Assembly: GCF_014650435.1 (NCBI RefSeq)
Contig: NZ_BMUY01000003.1
Coordinates: 1 to 64,000, forward strand
Direction: 5' to 3'
DNA length: 64,000 nt
Source: Streptomyces tendae
GTDB lineage: Bacteria > Actinomycetota > Actinomycetes > Streptomycetales > Streptomycetaceae
Shown here: positions 35,242-46,201 of the stretch, in pieces
How positions within the stretch are numbered: position 1 is the stretch's first letter
How the letters are laid out: each line of letters opens with the position of its first letter
Position numbers and translations under genes: made by a program
Notes under the pieces: model-generated
What the model saw: the letters and a program-made list of their open reading frames with translations, nothing else
Database searches by the model: none
What the model was told of the DNA's origin: nothing

Positions 35242-36351
35242 ATGCGCAACCGCAGAGCCGCACTCGCCGCGATAGCCACCGCCGCCTCCCTCGCCCTCAC
35301 CCTGTCCGCCTGCGGCCAGAGCAGCGAGGGCGGCAGCGAGGAGGACAAGGGCGGCAGCGACGGCGCCACCGTCGGCATCGCGATGCCGACCAAGTCCTCC
35401 GAGCGCTGGATCACCGACGGCGCCAACGTCGAGAAGGAACTGAAGGCCAAGGGCCTCAAGACCAAGCTCGTCTACGGCGAGGACGACCCGGACCAGCAGG
35501 TCTCGCAGATCGAGAACATGATCACGCAGGGTGTGGACGCGCTGATCGTGGCCGCGATCGACAACAAGTCCCTCGGCAACGTCATGCAGCAGGCCAAGGA
35601 CGCCGACATCCCGGTCATCTCCTACGACCGGCTGATCCTCGGCACGGAGAACGTCGACTACTACGCCTCGTTCGACAACGAGAAGGTCGGCGAGCTGCAG
35701 GGCGGCTACATCGTCGACAAGCTCGGTCTGAAGGCCGGCGAGAAGGGCCCCTTCAACATCGAGCTGTTCGCCGGCTCCAACGACGACAACAACACCAAGT
35801 ACTTCTTCAACGGCGCCATGAAGGTCCTCAAGCCCTACATGGACAAGGGCCAGCTCGTCGTCCGCTCCAAGCAGACCGCGCTCAACCAGGTCACCACCCT
35901 GCGCTGGGACGGCGGCACCGCGCAGAAGCGCATGGACGACCTGCTCACCTCCAGCTACCGCAGCGCCCGGGTCGACGCGGTGCTCTCCCCCTACGACGGC
36001 ATCTCCATCGGCATCCTGTCCGCCCTGAAGTCCGACGGCTACGGCTCCGGCAGCAAGAAGATGCCGGTCGTCACCGGCCAGGACGCCGAGATCGCCTCGG
36101 TGAAGTCGATCAAGGCGGGCCAGCAGACCCAGACCGTCTTCAAGGACCTGCGCCAGCTCGCCAAGGTCGCCGCGAACATGGTCGACGCGGTCCTGAACGA
36201 CAAGAAGCCCGAGGTCAACGACACCAAGTCGTACGACAACGGTGCCAAGGTCGTCCCCGCCTACCTGCTGCAGCCGGTCAGCGTCGACAAGAGCAACTGG
36301 GAGAAGATCCTCGTCGACGGCGGCTACTACTCCGCGGACAAGCTCAACTAA
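35242..36351 (+). CDS. Sugar ABC transporter substrate-binding lipoprotein (ChvE-like)
   Basis: A 369-residue exported protein. Signal peptide residues 1-23 end in the lipobox LSAC with Cys24, so it is anchored outside the membrane. The mature part is a type I periplasmic-binding fold: [78 protein letters not shown], all characteristic of ChvE/xylose-arabinose-galactose binding proteins. The ATG 35242 is preferred to two upstream in-frame ATGs because aagga (35229-35233) is then 8 nt away. It is followed by the cognate ATPase and permease genes. Confidence 0.95.
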   Translation: MRNRRAALAAIATAASLALTLSACGQSSEGGSEEDKGGSDGATVGIAMPTKSSERWITDGANVEKELKAKGLKTKLVYGEDDPDQQVSQIENMITQGVDALIVAAIDNKSLGNVMQQAKDADIPVISYDRLILGTENVDYYASFDNEKVGELQGGYIVDKLGLKAGEKGPFNIELFAGSNDDNNTKYFFNGAMKVLKPYMDKGQLVVRSKQTALNQVTTLRWDGGTAQKRMDDLLTSSYRSARVDAVLSPYDGISIGILSALKSDGYGSGSKKMPVVTGQDAEIASVKSIKAGQQTQTVFKDLRQLAKVAANMVDAVLNDKKPEVNDTKSYDNGAKVVPAYLLQPVSVDKSNWEKILVDGGYYSADKLN

Positions 36352-36383
36352 CCGGGCCCCATCAAGGATTGGAAGGCACGACC

Positions 36384-37957
<1,574 letters not shown>

Positions 37958-37961
<4 letters not shown>

Positions 37962-39202
37962 GCACGGACGTGACCGCCAAGACCCCGGCACCGGCGCCGC
38001 CCGGCAGAGAGGGTTCGGCCTCCGGCGGCGGCCTGCTGCAGCTGATGCTCGACGGCATGCGCCGCAACATGCGCCAGTACGGCATGCTGATGGCCCTCGG
38101 CCTGATCGTGGTGCTGTTCGCGGTGTGGTCCGACGGGGACCTGCTGCTGCCGCGCAACGTCTCCAACCTGGTGCTGCAGAACAGCTACATCCTGATCCTC
38201 GCGATCGGCATGATGCTCGTCATCATCGCGGGCCACATCGACCTGTCGGTGGGCTCACTGACCGCGTTCGTCGGCGCGACGGCCGCCGTCCTGATGGTCA
38301 ATCACGACCTGGCGTGGCCGGTGGCGGTGATCCTCTGCCTGGCCATCGGCGCCGCCGCCGGCGCGGTGCAGGGCTTCTTCATCGCCTATCTGGGCATACC
38401 GTCGTTCATCGTGACCCTCGCGGGCATGCTGCTCTTCCGCGGTCTGACGGAGATCTTCCTCAAGGGCCAGACCCTCGGCCCCTTCCCGAAGGACCTGCAG
38501 AAGATCGCCAACGGCTTCCTGCCCGAGGTCGGCCCGAACACCAACTACCACAACCTCACCCTGCTGCTGGGCTTCGCCCTGATCGCCTTCGTGGTGTACC
38601 AGGAGGTCCGCGACCGCAAGCGGCAGCAGGAGTTCGCCCTCGAGGTGCCGCCGCTCAACCTGTTCCTGCTCAAGCTGGTCGCGCTGATCGCCGCCGTCCT
38701 CGTCGTCACACTGCTGCTGGCCAGCTACAAGGGCGCCCCGATCGTGCTGCTCATCCTGGGCGTGCTGGTGGTCGGCTTCGGCTATCTGATGCGCAACGCG
38801 ATCATCGGCCGCCACATCTACGCCATCGGCGGCAACCTGCCCGCGGCCAAGCTGTCGGGTGTGAAGGACAAGAAGGTCACCTTCCTGGTCTTCCTGAACA
38901 TGGGCATGCTCGCGGCCCTGGCGGGTCTGGTCTTCGCCGCCCGCTTCAACGCGGCCTCGCCCAAGGCGGGCCTCAACTTCGAGCTGGAGGCCATCGCCGC
39001 CTCGTTCATCGGCGGCGCGTCGATGAGCGGCGGCGTCGGCACGGTCCTCGGCGCGATCATCGGCGGCCTGGTCCTCGGCGTGCTCAACAACGGCATGAAC
39101 CTCGTCGGCATCGGCACCGACTGGCAGCAGGTCATCAAGGGCGCGGTGCTGCTGGCGGCGGTCGGGTTCGACGTGTGGAACAAGCGCAGGGTCGGTTCGT
39201 AA
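37958..39202 (+). CDS. Sugar ABC transporter permease (GguB-like)
   Basis: A 414-residue membrane protein of the ribose/xylose permease family with about ten spans, longer than RbsC (about 320) because of a central insertion of charged residues ([15 protein letters not shown]) and an extended loop ([16 protein letters not shown]), both typical of the GguB branch. The family segments [25 protein letters not shown] and [13 protein letters not shown] are present. It starts inside the ATPase stop (37958-37961), so ATPase and permease are produced in a fixed ratio. The terminator 8 bp downstream ends the importer operon. Confidence 0.96.
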
Positions 39203-39209
39203 CGGATCT

Positions 39210-39237
39210 CGGGCCCCGCCACTCACGGCGGGGCCCG
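39210..39237 (+). terminator. Terminator of the sugar importer operon
   Basis: Perfect 11-bp stem (39210-39220 with 39227-39237), 6-nt loop, followed by cttcttctc. Confidence 0.9.
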
Positions 39238-39269
39238 CTTCTTCTCACGGAAGTACAGGAGCCGCACGT

Positions 39270-40418
39270 ATGGAACTGAGCAGACGAACGGTCATCGCGT
39301 CGGCGGCAGCGGCCGGCGTGGCCGCCACCGCGGTCGGCGGCACGGCGCACGCGTCGGGAGGCAGGAAACCCGTGAAGGAACTCTTCGGCAAGCTCGCCGA
39401 CGGGACGAAGGTGTACCGCTGGTCGCTGGAGAACGGCGGCACCCGGATGAAGGTGCTGTCGTACGGCGGCGTCGTGCAGTCCCTGGAGATCCCGGACCGC
39501 CGGGGCCGCTACGCCAACGTCTCGCTGGGCTTCGACAACCTCGACGACTACGTCGCCCGCAGCCCGCACTTCGGCGCCCTGATCGGGCGGTACGGCAACC
39601 GCATCGCCAAGGGCCGCTTCACCCTGGACGGCAAGCAGTACCAGCTCTCCGTCAACGACGGGGAGAACTCCCTGCACGGCGGCGCCCTCGGCTTCGACTA
39701 CCGGGTCTGGGACGTCGAGCCCTTCACCCACGGCTCGGACACCGGCCTGGTGCTCCACTACACCAGCGTCGACGGCGAGATGGGCTACCCGGGCACGCTC
39801 AGGGCGAAGGTGACGTACACCCTCACCCGGCGCGGCGACTGGCGCATCGACTACGAGGCCACCACCGACAAGGCCACCGTCGTCAACCTCACCAGCCACG
39901 TCTACTGGAACCTGGCCGGCGAGGGCAGCGGCACGATCGAGGACCACGAGCTGTCGATCGCCGCCTCCCGCTTCACCCCCACCGACGCGGGCCTGATCCC
40001 CACCGGCGAGCTGGCCCGGGTGTCCGGCACTCCCTTCGACTTCCGCCGGGCCAAGCCGATCGGCCGGGACATCCGGGACGCCCACCCGCAGCTGGTCACC
40101 GCCAAGGGCTTCGACCACAACTGGGTGCTCGACAAGGGCATCACCGACCGCCCCGAGCACATCGCCACCCTGAGCGAGCACACCTCCGGCCGCTCCCTGC
40201 GCATCGCCACCGACCAGCCGGGGCTGCAGTTCTACTCGGGCAACTTCCTCGACGGCACCCTCACCGGCACCGGTGGTTCCCTCTACCGCCAGGGCGACGC
40301 CCTGTGCCTGGAGACCCAGCACTTCCCGGACTCGCCGAACCAGCCGTCGTTCCCGTCGACGGTGCTGCGGCCCGGCGAGACCTACCGGACGTCGACGGTG
40401 CACTCCTTCGACGCGTAG
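39270..40418 (+). CDS. Secreted aldose 1-epimerase (Tat-exported mutarotase)
   Basis: A 382-residue paralogue of the cytoplasmic mutarotase at 22.4 kb, with an N-terminal twin-arginine signal: [19 protein letters not shown] (residues 4-22), mature start after THA-like residues near 33. Enzyme motifs are [12 protein letters not shown], the catalytic His in [23 protein letters not shown] and the catalytic Glu in [15 protein letters not shown]. It would equilibrate anomers of liberated sugars outside the cell, just before uptake by the importer encoded upstream. It has its own ribosome site (caggag) 8 nt before the ATG. Confidence 0.94.
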   Translation: MELSRRTVIASAAAAGVAATAVGGTAHASGGRKPVKELFGKLADGTKVYRWSLENGGTRMKVLSYGGVVQSLEIPDRRGRYANVSLGFDNLDDYVARSPHFGALIGRYGNRIAKGRFTLDGKQYQLSVNDGENSLHGGALGFDYRVWDVEPFTHGSDTGLVLHYTSVDGEMGYPGTLRAKVTYTLTRRGDWRIDYEATTDKATVVNLTSHVYWNLAGEGSGTIEDHELSIAASRFTPTDAGLIPTGELARVSGTPFDFRRAKPIGRDIRDAHPQLVTAKGFDHNWVLDKGITDRPEHIATLSEHTSGRSLRIATDQPGLQFYSGNFLDGTLTGTGGSLYRQGDALCLETQHFPDSPNQPSFPSTVLRPGETYRTSTVHSFDA

Positions 40419-40499
40419 GCGGCGGGGGACCCGGACGGCGCGGGCACACTTTCTTCACACCTGTTGAACGGTGCCCCGTCCGCCTCCGTATACAAGGGC

Positions 40500-40521
40500 G
40501 GCCCGTGTCCCCGCACGGGCC
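40500..40521 (+). other. Stem-loop in the leader of the aminotransferase gene
   Basis: ggcccgtg (40500-40507) pairs with cacgggcc (40514-40521), loop of 6 nt. It ends 10 nt before the ggagg ribosome site, so it may act as terminator for the preceding gene or affect initiation. Confidence 0.6.
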
Positions 40522-40541
40522 GCCCACTCACGGAGGTCCAC

Positions 40542-42179
40542 TTGTCCGGCAACGTCACCTCGTTGTTCCGCAGCACCGCGGCGCACAGCCCCTCGATGGC
40601 GGCGCTGGCGCGGGAGAGCGGCGAGGCGGCGGGCGCGGGACCGGTGGACTTCTGCATCCCCTGCAACCCGTACTTCCCCACCCCGGCGATGTTCGACGAG
40701 ATGGCCGGCCGGCTGCGCGACATCATCACGTACTACCCGAGCAGCGCCGACACCATCACCGCCGAACTGTGCAGCCTGCTCCAGCTCCCGCCGCAGTGCG
40801 TGGCGATGGGCAACGGCTCCACGGAGCTGATCACCTGGATCGACCACCTGCTGGTCCGGGAGTCCCTCGCCGTCCCCGTGCCCACCTTCGGCCGCTGGAC
40901 CGACCAGCCCATGGAGACCGGCAAGCGGGTCGACATGTTCCCGCTCCAGGAGGCCGGCGGCTTCGCCCTCGACCTCGCCCGGTACGCCGAGTTCGTCCGG
41001 GCCAGGGGCACCCGGGCCGTGGTCGTCTGCAACCCCAACAACCCCGACGGCGGCTACCTGCACAAGCAGGCGCTGGTGCAGTTCATGGACGCGATGGCCG
41101 ACCGGGACCTGGTGGTGATCGACGAGTCCTTCCTGGAGTTCGCCGACGCGGAGGCCGAACCCAGCGTGGTCCAGGAGGCGATGCTGCGCCCCAACGTCGT
41201 CGTACTGCGCAGCCTCGGCAAGAACTTCGGGCTGCACGGCATCCGCTTCGGCTACCTGGTCGCCAATCCGGCGCTCGCGGGCCGGGTGCGCGCCATGCTG
41301 CCCAAGTGGAACCTCAACTCCTTCGCGGAGCACGTGGTGTTCATGCTGCGCGACCACGGCCCCGAGTACGCCCAGAGCCTGCACCAGGTGCGGCGCGACC
41401 GCCTGGAGATGGCCGCCCAGCTGTCCGCGCTGCCCGGCCTGACCGTCTACCCCTCCCAGGGCAACTTCCTCTTCGTCCGGCTTCCCGTCGGCGCGGAGGG
41501 CACCGCCGTGCGCGACCGCATGCTCACCGAGCACCGGGTGCTGGTCCGGGAGTGCGGCAACAAGATCGGTTCCTCCAGCCGCTTCCTGCGTCTCGTGGTG
41601 CGCCCCCAGACGGACGTGCGTCGCCTGGTGACCGGCCTGGAACAGGTGCTCTACGGGGCCGGGAGGGGAGCCGCCGTGCCCGGGCCGGCCACCGGGACCG
41701 GCTACAGCTCGGGCACGGCGGCGGTGGACCGCCTGATGTACGAGACCAACGGTTCCGGCATGCGCGCGATCACCGCCCAGACCGCCGGTGCCGGTGCCCC
41801 GGGGCTCGCCGCCGCTCCGTCCCCCGGCACCGGCACCGGCACCGGCGTGCCGCTCCCTGCCGCGGCGCCCGTCGCGGCGCCCGTCGCTCCGGCGGCGGCC
41901 ACCGCGCCCGGCCCGCCGCCGGTGCCCCAGCCGGTGCCGGGCCCCCAGCCGGCGCCGTACCCCGGGCCGGTGCCGGTCCCCCACCCGGCACCGGTCCCGC
42001 AGCCCGTGCCCGCGCCGGTTCCGGCGCCCGCCGCGTATCCACCGCCCGTCGGTCCCACTCCGCCCGGCGTCCCGGCTCGCGGCGGCCTCACCGCCGCCCA
42101 GGTCCGGGGCACCAACGGGCTGGAGTCCGTCCCGGCGACGGGCTGGCCGAACGCCGTGGGGATGGGCCGGGCGGGCTGA
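40542..42179 (+). CDS. PLP-dependent aminotransferase (histidinol-phosphate-aminotransferase-like) with long Pro/Ala-rich tail
   Basis: A 545-residue protein read from TTG with ggagg 5 nt upstream. Residues about 20-370 are a fold-type I aminotransferase: [39 protein letters not shown] and the PLP Lys227 in [12 protein letters not shown], with [13 protein letters not shown] binding the substrate carboxylate. The closest class is histidinol-phosphate or threonine-phosphate aminotransferase. The last ~170 residues are unusual: low-complexity Pro, Ala, Gly and Val with PxPxP repeats, absent from the usual family length of about 360. Biosynthetic his genes are not nearby, so the substrate is uncertain. 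Confidence 0.85.
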   Translation: MSGNVTSLFRSTAAHSPSMAALARESGEAAGAGPVDFCIPCNPYFPTPAMFDEMAGRLRDIITYYPSSADTITAELCSLLQLPPQCVAMGNGSTELITWIDHLLVRESLAVPVPTFGRWTDQPMETGKRVDMFPLQEAGGFALDLARYAEFVRARGTRAVVVCNPNNPDGGYLHKQALVQFMDAMADRDLVVIDESFLEFADAEAEPSVVQEAMLRPNVVVLRSLGKNFGLHGIRFGYLVANPALAGRVRAMLPKWNLNSFAEHVVFMLRDHGPEYAQSLHQVRRDRLEMAAQLSALPGLTVYPSQGNFLFVRLPVGAEGTAVRDRMLTEHRVLVRECGNKIGSSSRFLRLVVRPQTDVRRLVTGLEQVLYGAGRGAAVPGPATGTGYSSGTAAVDRLMYETNGSGMRAITAQTAGAGAPGLAAAPSPGTGTGTGVPLPAAAPVAAPVAPAAATAPGPPPVPQPVPGPQPAPYPGPVPVPHPAPVPQPVPAPVPAPAAYPPPVGPTPPGVPARGGLTAAQVRGTNGLESVPATGWPNAVGMGRAG

Positions 42180-42194
42180 TCCCGCCGCCTGCCG

Positions 42195-43481
42195 CTAACC
42201 GGCCGAGGCGGCCTGGGTGTCCGACGGCGTGGGGCAGGGCGAGCCCGTCGGGGATGCCGTGGGGTCGGGAGAGGCGGACGGGGTTTCCGGTTCCGTGGAG
42301 CAGTCGTCCGTCGGGGTCGGCGAAGGGCCCGGGTCGGTCGGGTCCGGCGAGGGGTCCGGGGACTCGGTGGGCGGCTCGGAGGTGCCCGGGCCGGTCGGCA
42401 GCGAGGTCGGGGAGGACGGTTCCGGTGCCGTGGACGGCACGGGGCGGGACGGGGACGGCCCGGGGGTGTCCGGCGTGGTGCTCGGGTCCGGGCCGATGTC
42501 GATGCCGTCGTGCCCGCCTCCGCCGCCGTTTCCGCCCCCGTGCCCACCGCCGCTGCCGCCGCTCCCTCCGCTGCCGCCGCTGCCGCCGTCGACGGGCTCG
42601 GTCGCCGGGGTGTCGCCGCCCGCGCCGGGGCTCTTCGGGACGACGCCCTTGCCGTCGGGGACGGTGTGGACGCCCCGGCTGTAGAACTCCAGCCAGTGCC
42701 TGACCAGTTCGAGGTAGGTGCGGGAGTTGTTGTAGCTGAGGACCGCCCGGTCCAGGTCCGCCGCCCGGCCCAGGTCCCGGTCGCCGGCGCACAGGTAGTG
42801 CCCGGCCGCCAGCGCCGCGTCGAAGACGTTGTTCGGGTCGGCGCGGCCGTCCCCGTTGCCGTCGGCGCCCCAGCGGGCCCAGGTGGACGGCAGGAACTGC
42901 ATCGGGCCCACCGCACGGTCGTACACCGTGTCGCCGTCGTGGGCGCCGCCGTCGGTGTCCCGGATCAGGGCGAAGCCCCGGCCGTTGAGGGGCGGTCCGG
43001 TGATACGGCCGAGGGTCGTGCCGTTCCGGTCCACCGCGCCGCCCCGTGCCTGGCCGGACTCGACCTTGCCGATCGCCGCGAGCAGTTCCCAGGGCAGCCG
43101 GCAGCCCGGGTCCGTCCTGCCGACGGCGGTCTCGGCGGCGCGGTAGGCGCGCAGCACGGTGGCCGGGATGCCCGACTGGGCGCGGACCTCCGGCCCGAGC
43201 GCGGGAGAGGCGGCCGATCCGCCGTCGCGCGTCGTCAGCGGCGGGAGTTCGGTGTGGTACGAGCCGTCGCCGGGCGGGTCGAGCTCGGCGAACGGACCGT
43301 CCGGCACGGGCGCGTTCAGATCGTCGGCCGCCGTTCCGGCGTGGGTGTCCTCCGGGTCGCCGGTGAGGCCGGGGGCCTGGGACGCGGTGAGGGCCGCCAT
43401 GGCCGCCACCGCGAGCGCGGTCGTGCGCAGTCCCTTGCGGGCCCGCCCGCGGTACAGGCGTCGGGCACGGCGTACGGACAT
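42195..43481 (-). CDS. Secreted lytic transglycosylase with Gly/Ser/Pro-rich tail
   Basis: A 428-residue exported protein. Residues 1-35 are an Arg-rich signal peptide; about 105-280 form an SLT/MltB-like domain with the catalytic Glu141 in [14 protein letters not shown], followed by [19 protein letters not shown] and [18 protein letters not shown]. It should cleave peptidoglycan glycan strands outside the membrane. The last ~145 residues are Gly-Ser repeats then Ser/Thr/Pro/Asp-rich, like wall-spanning linkers. An aggag site precedes the ATG. It lies 73 bp after the last Mce-associated gene on the same strand, with no hairpin seen between them, so it may be the final gene of the mce operon. 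Confidence 0.88.
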   Translation of the reverse strand: MSVRRARRLYRGRARKGLRTTALAVAAMAALTASQAPGLTGDPEDTHAGTAADDLNAPVPDGPFAELDPPGDGSYHTELPPLTTRDGGSAASPALGPEVRAQSGIPATVLRAYRAAETAVGRTDPGCRLPWELLAAIGKVESGQARGGAVDRNGTTLGRITGPPLNGRGFALIRDTDGGAHDGDTVYDRAVGPMQFLPSTWARWGADGNGDGRADPNNVFDAALAAGHYLCAGDRDLGRAADLDRAVLSYNNSRTYLELVRHWLEFYSRGVHTVPDGKGVVPKSPGAGGDTPATEPVDGGSGGSGGSGGSGGGHGGGNGGGGGHDGIDIGPDPSTTPDTPGPSPSRPVPSTAPEPSSPTSLPTGPGTSEPPTESPDPSPDPTDPGPSPTPTDDCSTEPETPSASPDPTASPTGSPCPTPSDTQAASAG

Positions 43482-43554
43482 GGTCGTCACTCCTGTCGGA
43501 TCCGTCGGGGGTGCGGGGGCGGGGGTGGCCCACGAGGGCGGTCGGTCGTCCGGC

Positions 43555-44298
43555 TCAGCGGCCGAAGGTGTCGAGGGCGGAGACCAGCCAGCGTCCGTCG
43601 CGGTGCACGACGTCGACGGCGAGCATGGCCGCGGCGTACACGCCCTCGTCCTGCGCGGCCTCCTCGCCTTCCTTGCTCTTCTTGCCACCGGTGGCGACGC
43701 TGCTCTGGTCGGCGTAGACGAGGACCCGGGCCCGGTCGCCGTCGATCCGTTCGACCGCGCTCTCGGTGACCGTCGTGGTGATCACCGCCTTCTGCTCGTC
43801 GGCCCGGGCCCGGACGTCGGCGAGCAGGTCGTGGTGCTGGTCGACGGCCTTGCCCGTCAGGAGGTCCTTCGCCGCCTCGTCGAGGGCGCCGGGGTCCGCG
43901 TGGTCGTAGGAGAAGAGCCGGTCGACGGCCTTGGCCACCTGCCCCTTGATCTCGCTGGTGCGGGCGAGGTCGGTCAGCGCGGTGTTGCTCCGCTCGGGCT
44001 CGGACCTGAGCCCCTCGGCCTCCGCGTGCGCCCAGCCCGCGAAGCCGCCGAGGAGCACCGTGAGCGCGCAGAGCAGGAGGAGGACCGGGGGGCGGCGCGA
44101 CCGGGACGGGGTGGGTTTCTCCTCCTCGGCCGCGGGCGGGTCGGCGGTGACGGTGTCCCCGGGCGACAGGACGGCCGTGGTGCCGCGCCCGGCCGTCCGC
44201 ACCGGCGTGCGCTCGGGGTGCCCGGCGGGGGCGGCGGGCCGGGTCTCGCGGGCCTGGCGGCGCCGCTGGCGGTTGATGTGGTGACGGGTCGTCGACAT
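43555..44298 (-). CDS. Mce-associated membrane protein (fourth)
   Basis: A 247-residue protein with a basic, disordered cytoplasmic leader (residues 1-70), one membrane span (VLLLLCALTVLLGGFAGWA, about 71-90) and an external alpha/beta domain ending RDGRWLVSALDTF, the closing strand typical of Mce-associated (Mam/Mas) proteins. In mycobacteria such proteins stabilise the Mce complexes. It is the last of four such genes after mceF. The gap of 48 bp to the preceding gene is one of the few clear breaks in the operon. Confidence 0.85.
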   Translation of the reverse strand: MSTTRHHINRQRRRQARETRPAAPAGHPERTPVRTAGRGTTAVLSPGDTVTADPPAAEEEKPTPSRSRRPPVLLLLCALTVLLGGFAGWAHAEAEGLRSEPERSNTALTDLARTSEIKGQVAKAVDRLFSYDHADPGALDEAAKDLLTGKAVDQHHDLLADVRARADEQKAVITTTVTESAVERIDGDRARVLVYADQSSVATGGKKSKEGEEAAQDEGVYAAAMLAVDVVHRDGRWLVSALDTFGR

Positions 44299-44346
44299 GG
44301 TGCGGTGTCCTCCTCGCTGCGGCCGGCTTCGCGGTGCGGAACCGGG

Positions 44347-44895
44347 TCAGCCGGTCGATGTGCCGCCGACGGGTGCCTGTCCCAGGGCGCTCAGCTTCCA
44401 CCGGCCGTCGGTCCGGGTGAGTTCGCCGAGCATGCGGCTGTCCTTGTCGCTCTTCGCCCCGTCGGCCGCCTCGACGGTGACGCGCAGGGCGACCAGTACC
44501 CGGGCGCGTCCGGCGCGGTCGTCGAGTTCGGTGACGGCGCCGGACAGCACCCGGGCGGTGCTCACCGTCTTCGCCTCCTTCACCTGGGCTGTGAACTCGT
44601 CCCTTCCTGAGGCGAGTTGCTCGTGCAGTTCTCCGGTGGTCGACGACTCCCACAGGTCCAGGCCGCGTTTCAGCTCACGGTGGTCGAGGGTGTTGAGGTT
44701 CTGCACGGCCTGCTCCCCGGCGGAGAGTGCCGCGTCCCGCTGGGCGGCGTACTCGGCCTGCTCGTCGTGGGCCGCGCGGTACCAGTCCTGACCGGCCCAG
44801 GCGGCGAATCCGCCCGCGACGAGAGTGAGGACGAGGGCCAGGGCCGGGAGCGGCCGGAGGCGGCCGGCGTGGAGGAGGCGGACCGCGCGTTTCAT
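44347..44895 (-). CDS. Mce-associated membrane protein (third)
   Basis: A 182-residue protein with a single N-terminal span (ALALVLTLVAGGFAAWA, about residues 14-32) and an external domain of the Mce-associated fold (YAAQRDAALSAGEQAVQNL, LSGAVTELDDRAGRARVLVAL, closing TDGRWKLSALGQ). The ATG 44895 is chosen because ggag lies 6 nt upstream; an in-frame ATG 8 codons earlier is possible. Probable partner in the lipid import complex; exact role unknown. Confidence 0.85.
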   Translation of the reverse strand: MKRAVRLLHAGRLRPLPALALVLTLVAGGFAAWAGQDWYRAAHDEQAEYAAQRDAALSAGEQAVQNLNTLDHRELKRGLDLWESSTTGELHEQLASGRDEFTAQVKEAKTVSTARVLSGAVTELDDRAGRARVLVALRVTVEAADGAKSDKDSRMLGELTRTDGRWKLSALGQAPVGGTSTG

Positions 44896-44921
44896 GGGGT
44901 GCTCCAGTCTCCCGCGCATTC

Positions 44922-45692
44922 TCAGCGGGCCTTGATGTCGACGATCCGCCACCGGTCGTCGTCGAGCCGTGCCGTGACGGTGAGTTGGGCCGCCGCGGTG
45001 GTGGCCTCGACGTCGCCTTCGTCCTTGCCCTTGTCCTTGCCGTTGCCGTTGCCGTCGCCGCGGTGGGAGCTCTGGTCGAGGAAGACCAGCAGGCGGGCCC
45101 GGTCGCCTTCGAGCTCGATCACTCCGGTGCGGACGGCCCGGGTGCTCAGGGTGACGCGCTGCTCGGTGAGGTCGTCGCGGACCCGGGCGAAGAGGGTCTC
45201 GTACTGGCGGGCGGCGCGGCCGTCGAGGACGGTGCTCGCGGAGCGTTCGGCGGCCGCGGTGCCGTCCGGCGTGTAGGAGAAGATCCGGGCGAGGGCGTCG
45301 CCGACGTCGCCCGCGACGCGGGTGGTGGCCTCGGTGTCGGTGAGCGCGTGGTTCCGGGCGGGCGCCTGGGACCTCAACTGGTGGGCCGCGTAGAAGAATC
45401 CGCAGCCGCCGAGGACGAGGACCGCGGCGGTCGCTGCCAGGACCGCCTTCCGCAGCCGCCCGTGCGGCACACCCTTCTCGCCGGGCGCGTCCCCGTCGGG
45501 CGCGTCCCCGTCGGGCGCGTCTCGATCGTCCGGGTCCCGGTCCGGCGCGTCCCGCGCGTTCCGGTCTGCCGTGTCCGTGGCGGGCGCGTCCCGGTCGGGC
45601 GCGTCCGTGGCGGGCGGGTCCGCGGGGTCCGGGGCCGGGTCCGTGCCGGGCTCCGGTGGAGGGGGCCTGCGCTGCAGCCAGGTCGGTGTCAT
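44922..45692 (-). CDS. Mce-associated membrane protein (second), with acidic repeat leader
   Basis: A 256-residue protein. The cytoplasmic leader (residues 1-95) is low-complexity with Asp/Ala/Pro repeats (DRDAPDG-type units) and no known domain. A membrane span (about 102-123) is followed by the Mce-associated domain (LARIFSYTPDGTAAAERSAS, GVIELEGDRARLLVFLDQSS, closing DDDRWRIVDI). Its ATG touches the preceding stop (TGATG at 45690-45694), indicating coupled translation. A GTG one codon upstream is an alternative start. Confidence 0.85.
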   Translation of the reverse strand: MTPTWLQRRPPPPEPGTDPAPDPADPPATDAPDRDAPATDTADRNARDAPDRDPDDRDAPDGDAPDGDAPGEKGVPHGRLRKAVLAATAAVLVLGGCGFFYAAHQLRSQAPARNHALTDTEATTRVAGDVGDALARIFSYTPDGTAAAERSASTVLDGRAARQYETLFARVRDDLTEQRVTLSTRAVRTGVIELEGDRARLLVFLDQSSHRGDGNGNGKDKGKDEGDVEATTAAAQLTVTARLDDDRWRIVDIKAR

Positions 45693-46201
45693 CACTCCTC
45701 GCCCTTCCCTTCCGCCACCGGTACGGCGCTCAGTGCCCGCACCTTCCACTCCCCCTCGCCCGTGCGGGCCAGGACCGCCTCCAGGCGTTTGCGGTCGGTG
45801 GACGGCTTCTTGGTCCCGGCCGGGGTGACCTGGACGCGTACGGTGGCGATGAGCTTGGCCGTGCCGGACCGCGTGTCGAGGGCGGTGACGGCGGCGTCGG
45901 TGACCGTGCCGCGTGCCGAGGTCCCGGCCGCCGCCCCGGTGTCGCCGAGTTCCTCGCGCAGCGGCCCGGTGGTGACGGTGCGCCACTCCTGGATGCTCCG
46001 CTCCGCCCGCTGCCGGGTGGAGGCGTCGAGGGTGGTGAGGACGGCGATGCCCGCCCGCCCGTCGGCGAGCGCCTCGTCCCGCTCCCGGCCGTAGGCGAGC
46101 GCGTCGTCGGTGCGCGCCTGCGCGTACGTCCAGGCGCCGGTGCCGCAGACGCCGAGGGCCAGCACGAGCCCCGCCCCGGTGAGGATGCCCGCCCGCCTCA
46201 T
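45692..46201 (-). CDS. Mce-associated membrane protein (first)
   Basis: A 169-residue protein with one N-terminal hydrophobic segment (about residues 4-24) and an external Mce-associated domain (YGRERDEALADGRAGIAVL, TVTDAAVTALDTRSGTAKLI, closing EGEWKVRALSAVP). Cys19 in LGVCGTG is in the hydrophobic segment but is not a good lipobox. The start overlaps the last Mce-subunit stop (46198-46201). It is the first of four consecutive genes of this family. Confidence 0.85.
   Translation of the reverse strand: MRRAGILTGAGLVLALGVCGTGAWTYAQARTDDALAYGRERDEALADGRAGIAVLTTLDASTRQRAERSIQEWRTVTTGPLREELGDTGAAAGTSARGTVTDAAVTALDTRSGTAKLIATVRVQVTPAGTKKPSTDRKRLEAVLARTGEGEWKVRALSAVPVAEGKGEE

Noticed and set aside
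41820..42060. Tandem repeat locus
   Set aside because: The repetitive ccggtgcc units are the in-frame Pro/Val/Ala-rich tail of the aminotransferase, reported as such.
42520..42620. Minisatellite or CRISPR-like repeat
   Set aside because: The periodic ccgccgctgcc pattern encodes the Gly-Ser linker of the transglycosylase; there are no spacers.
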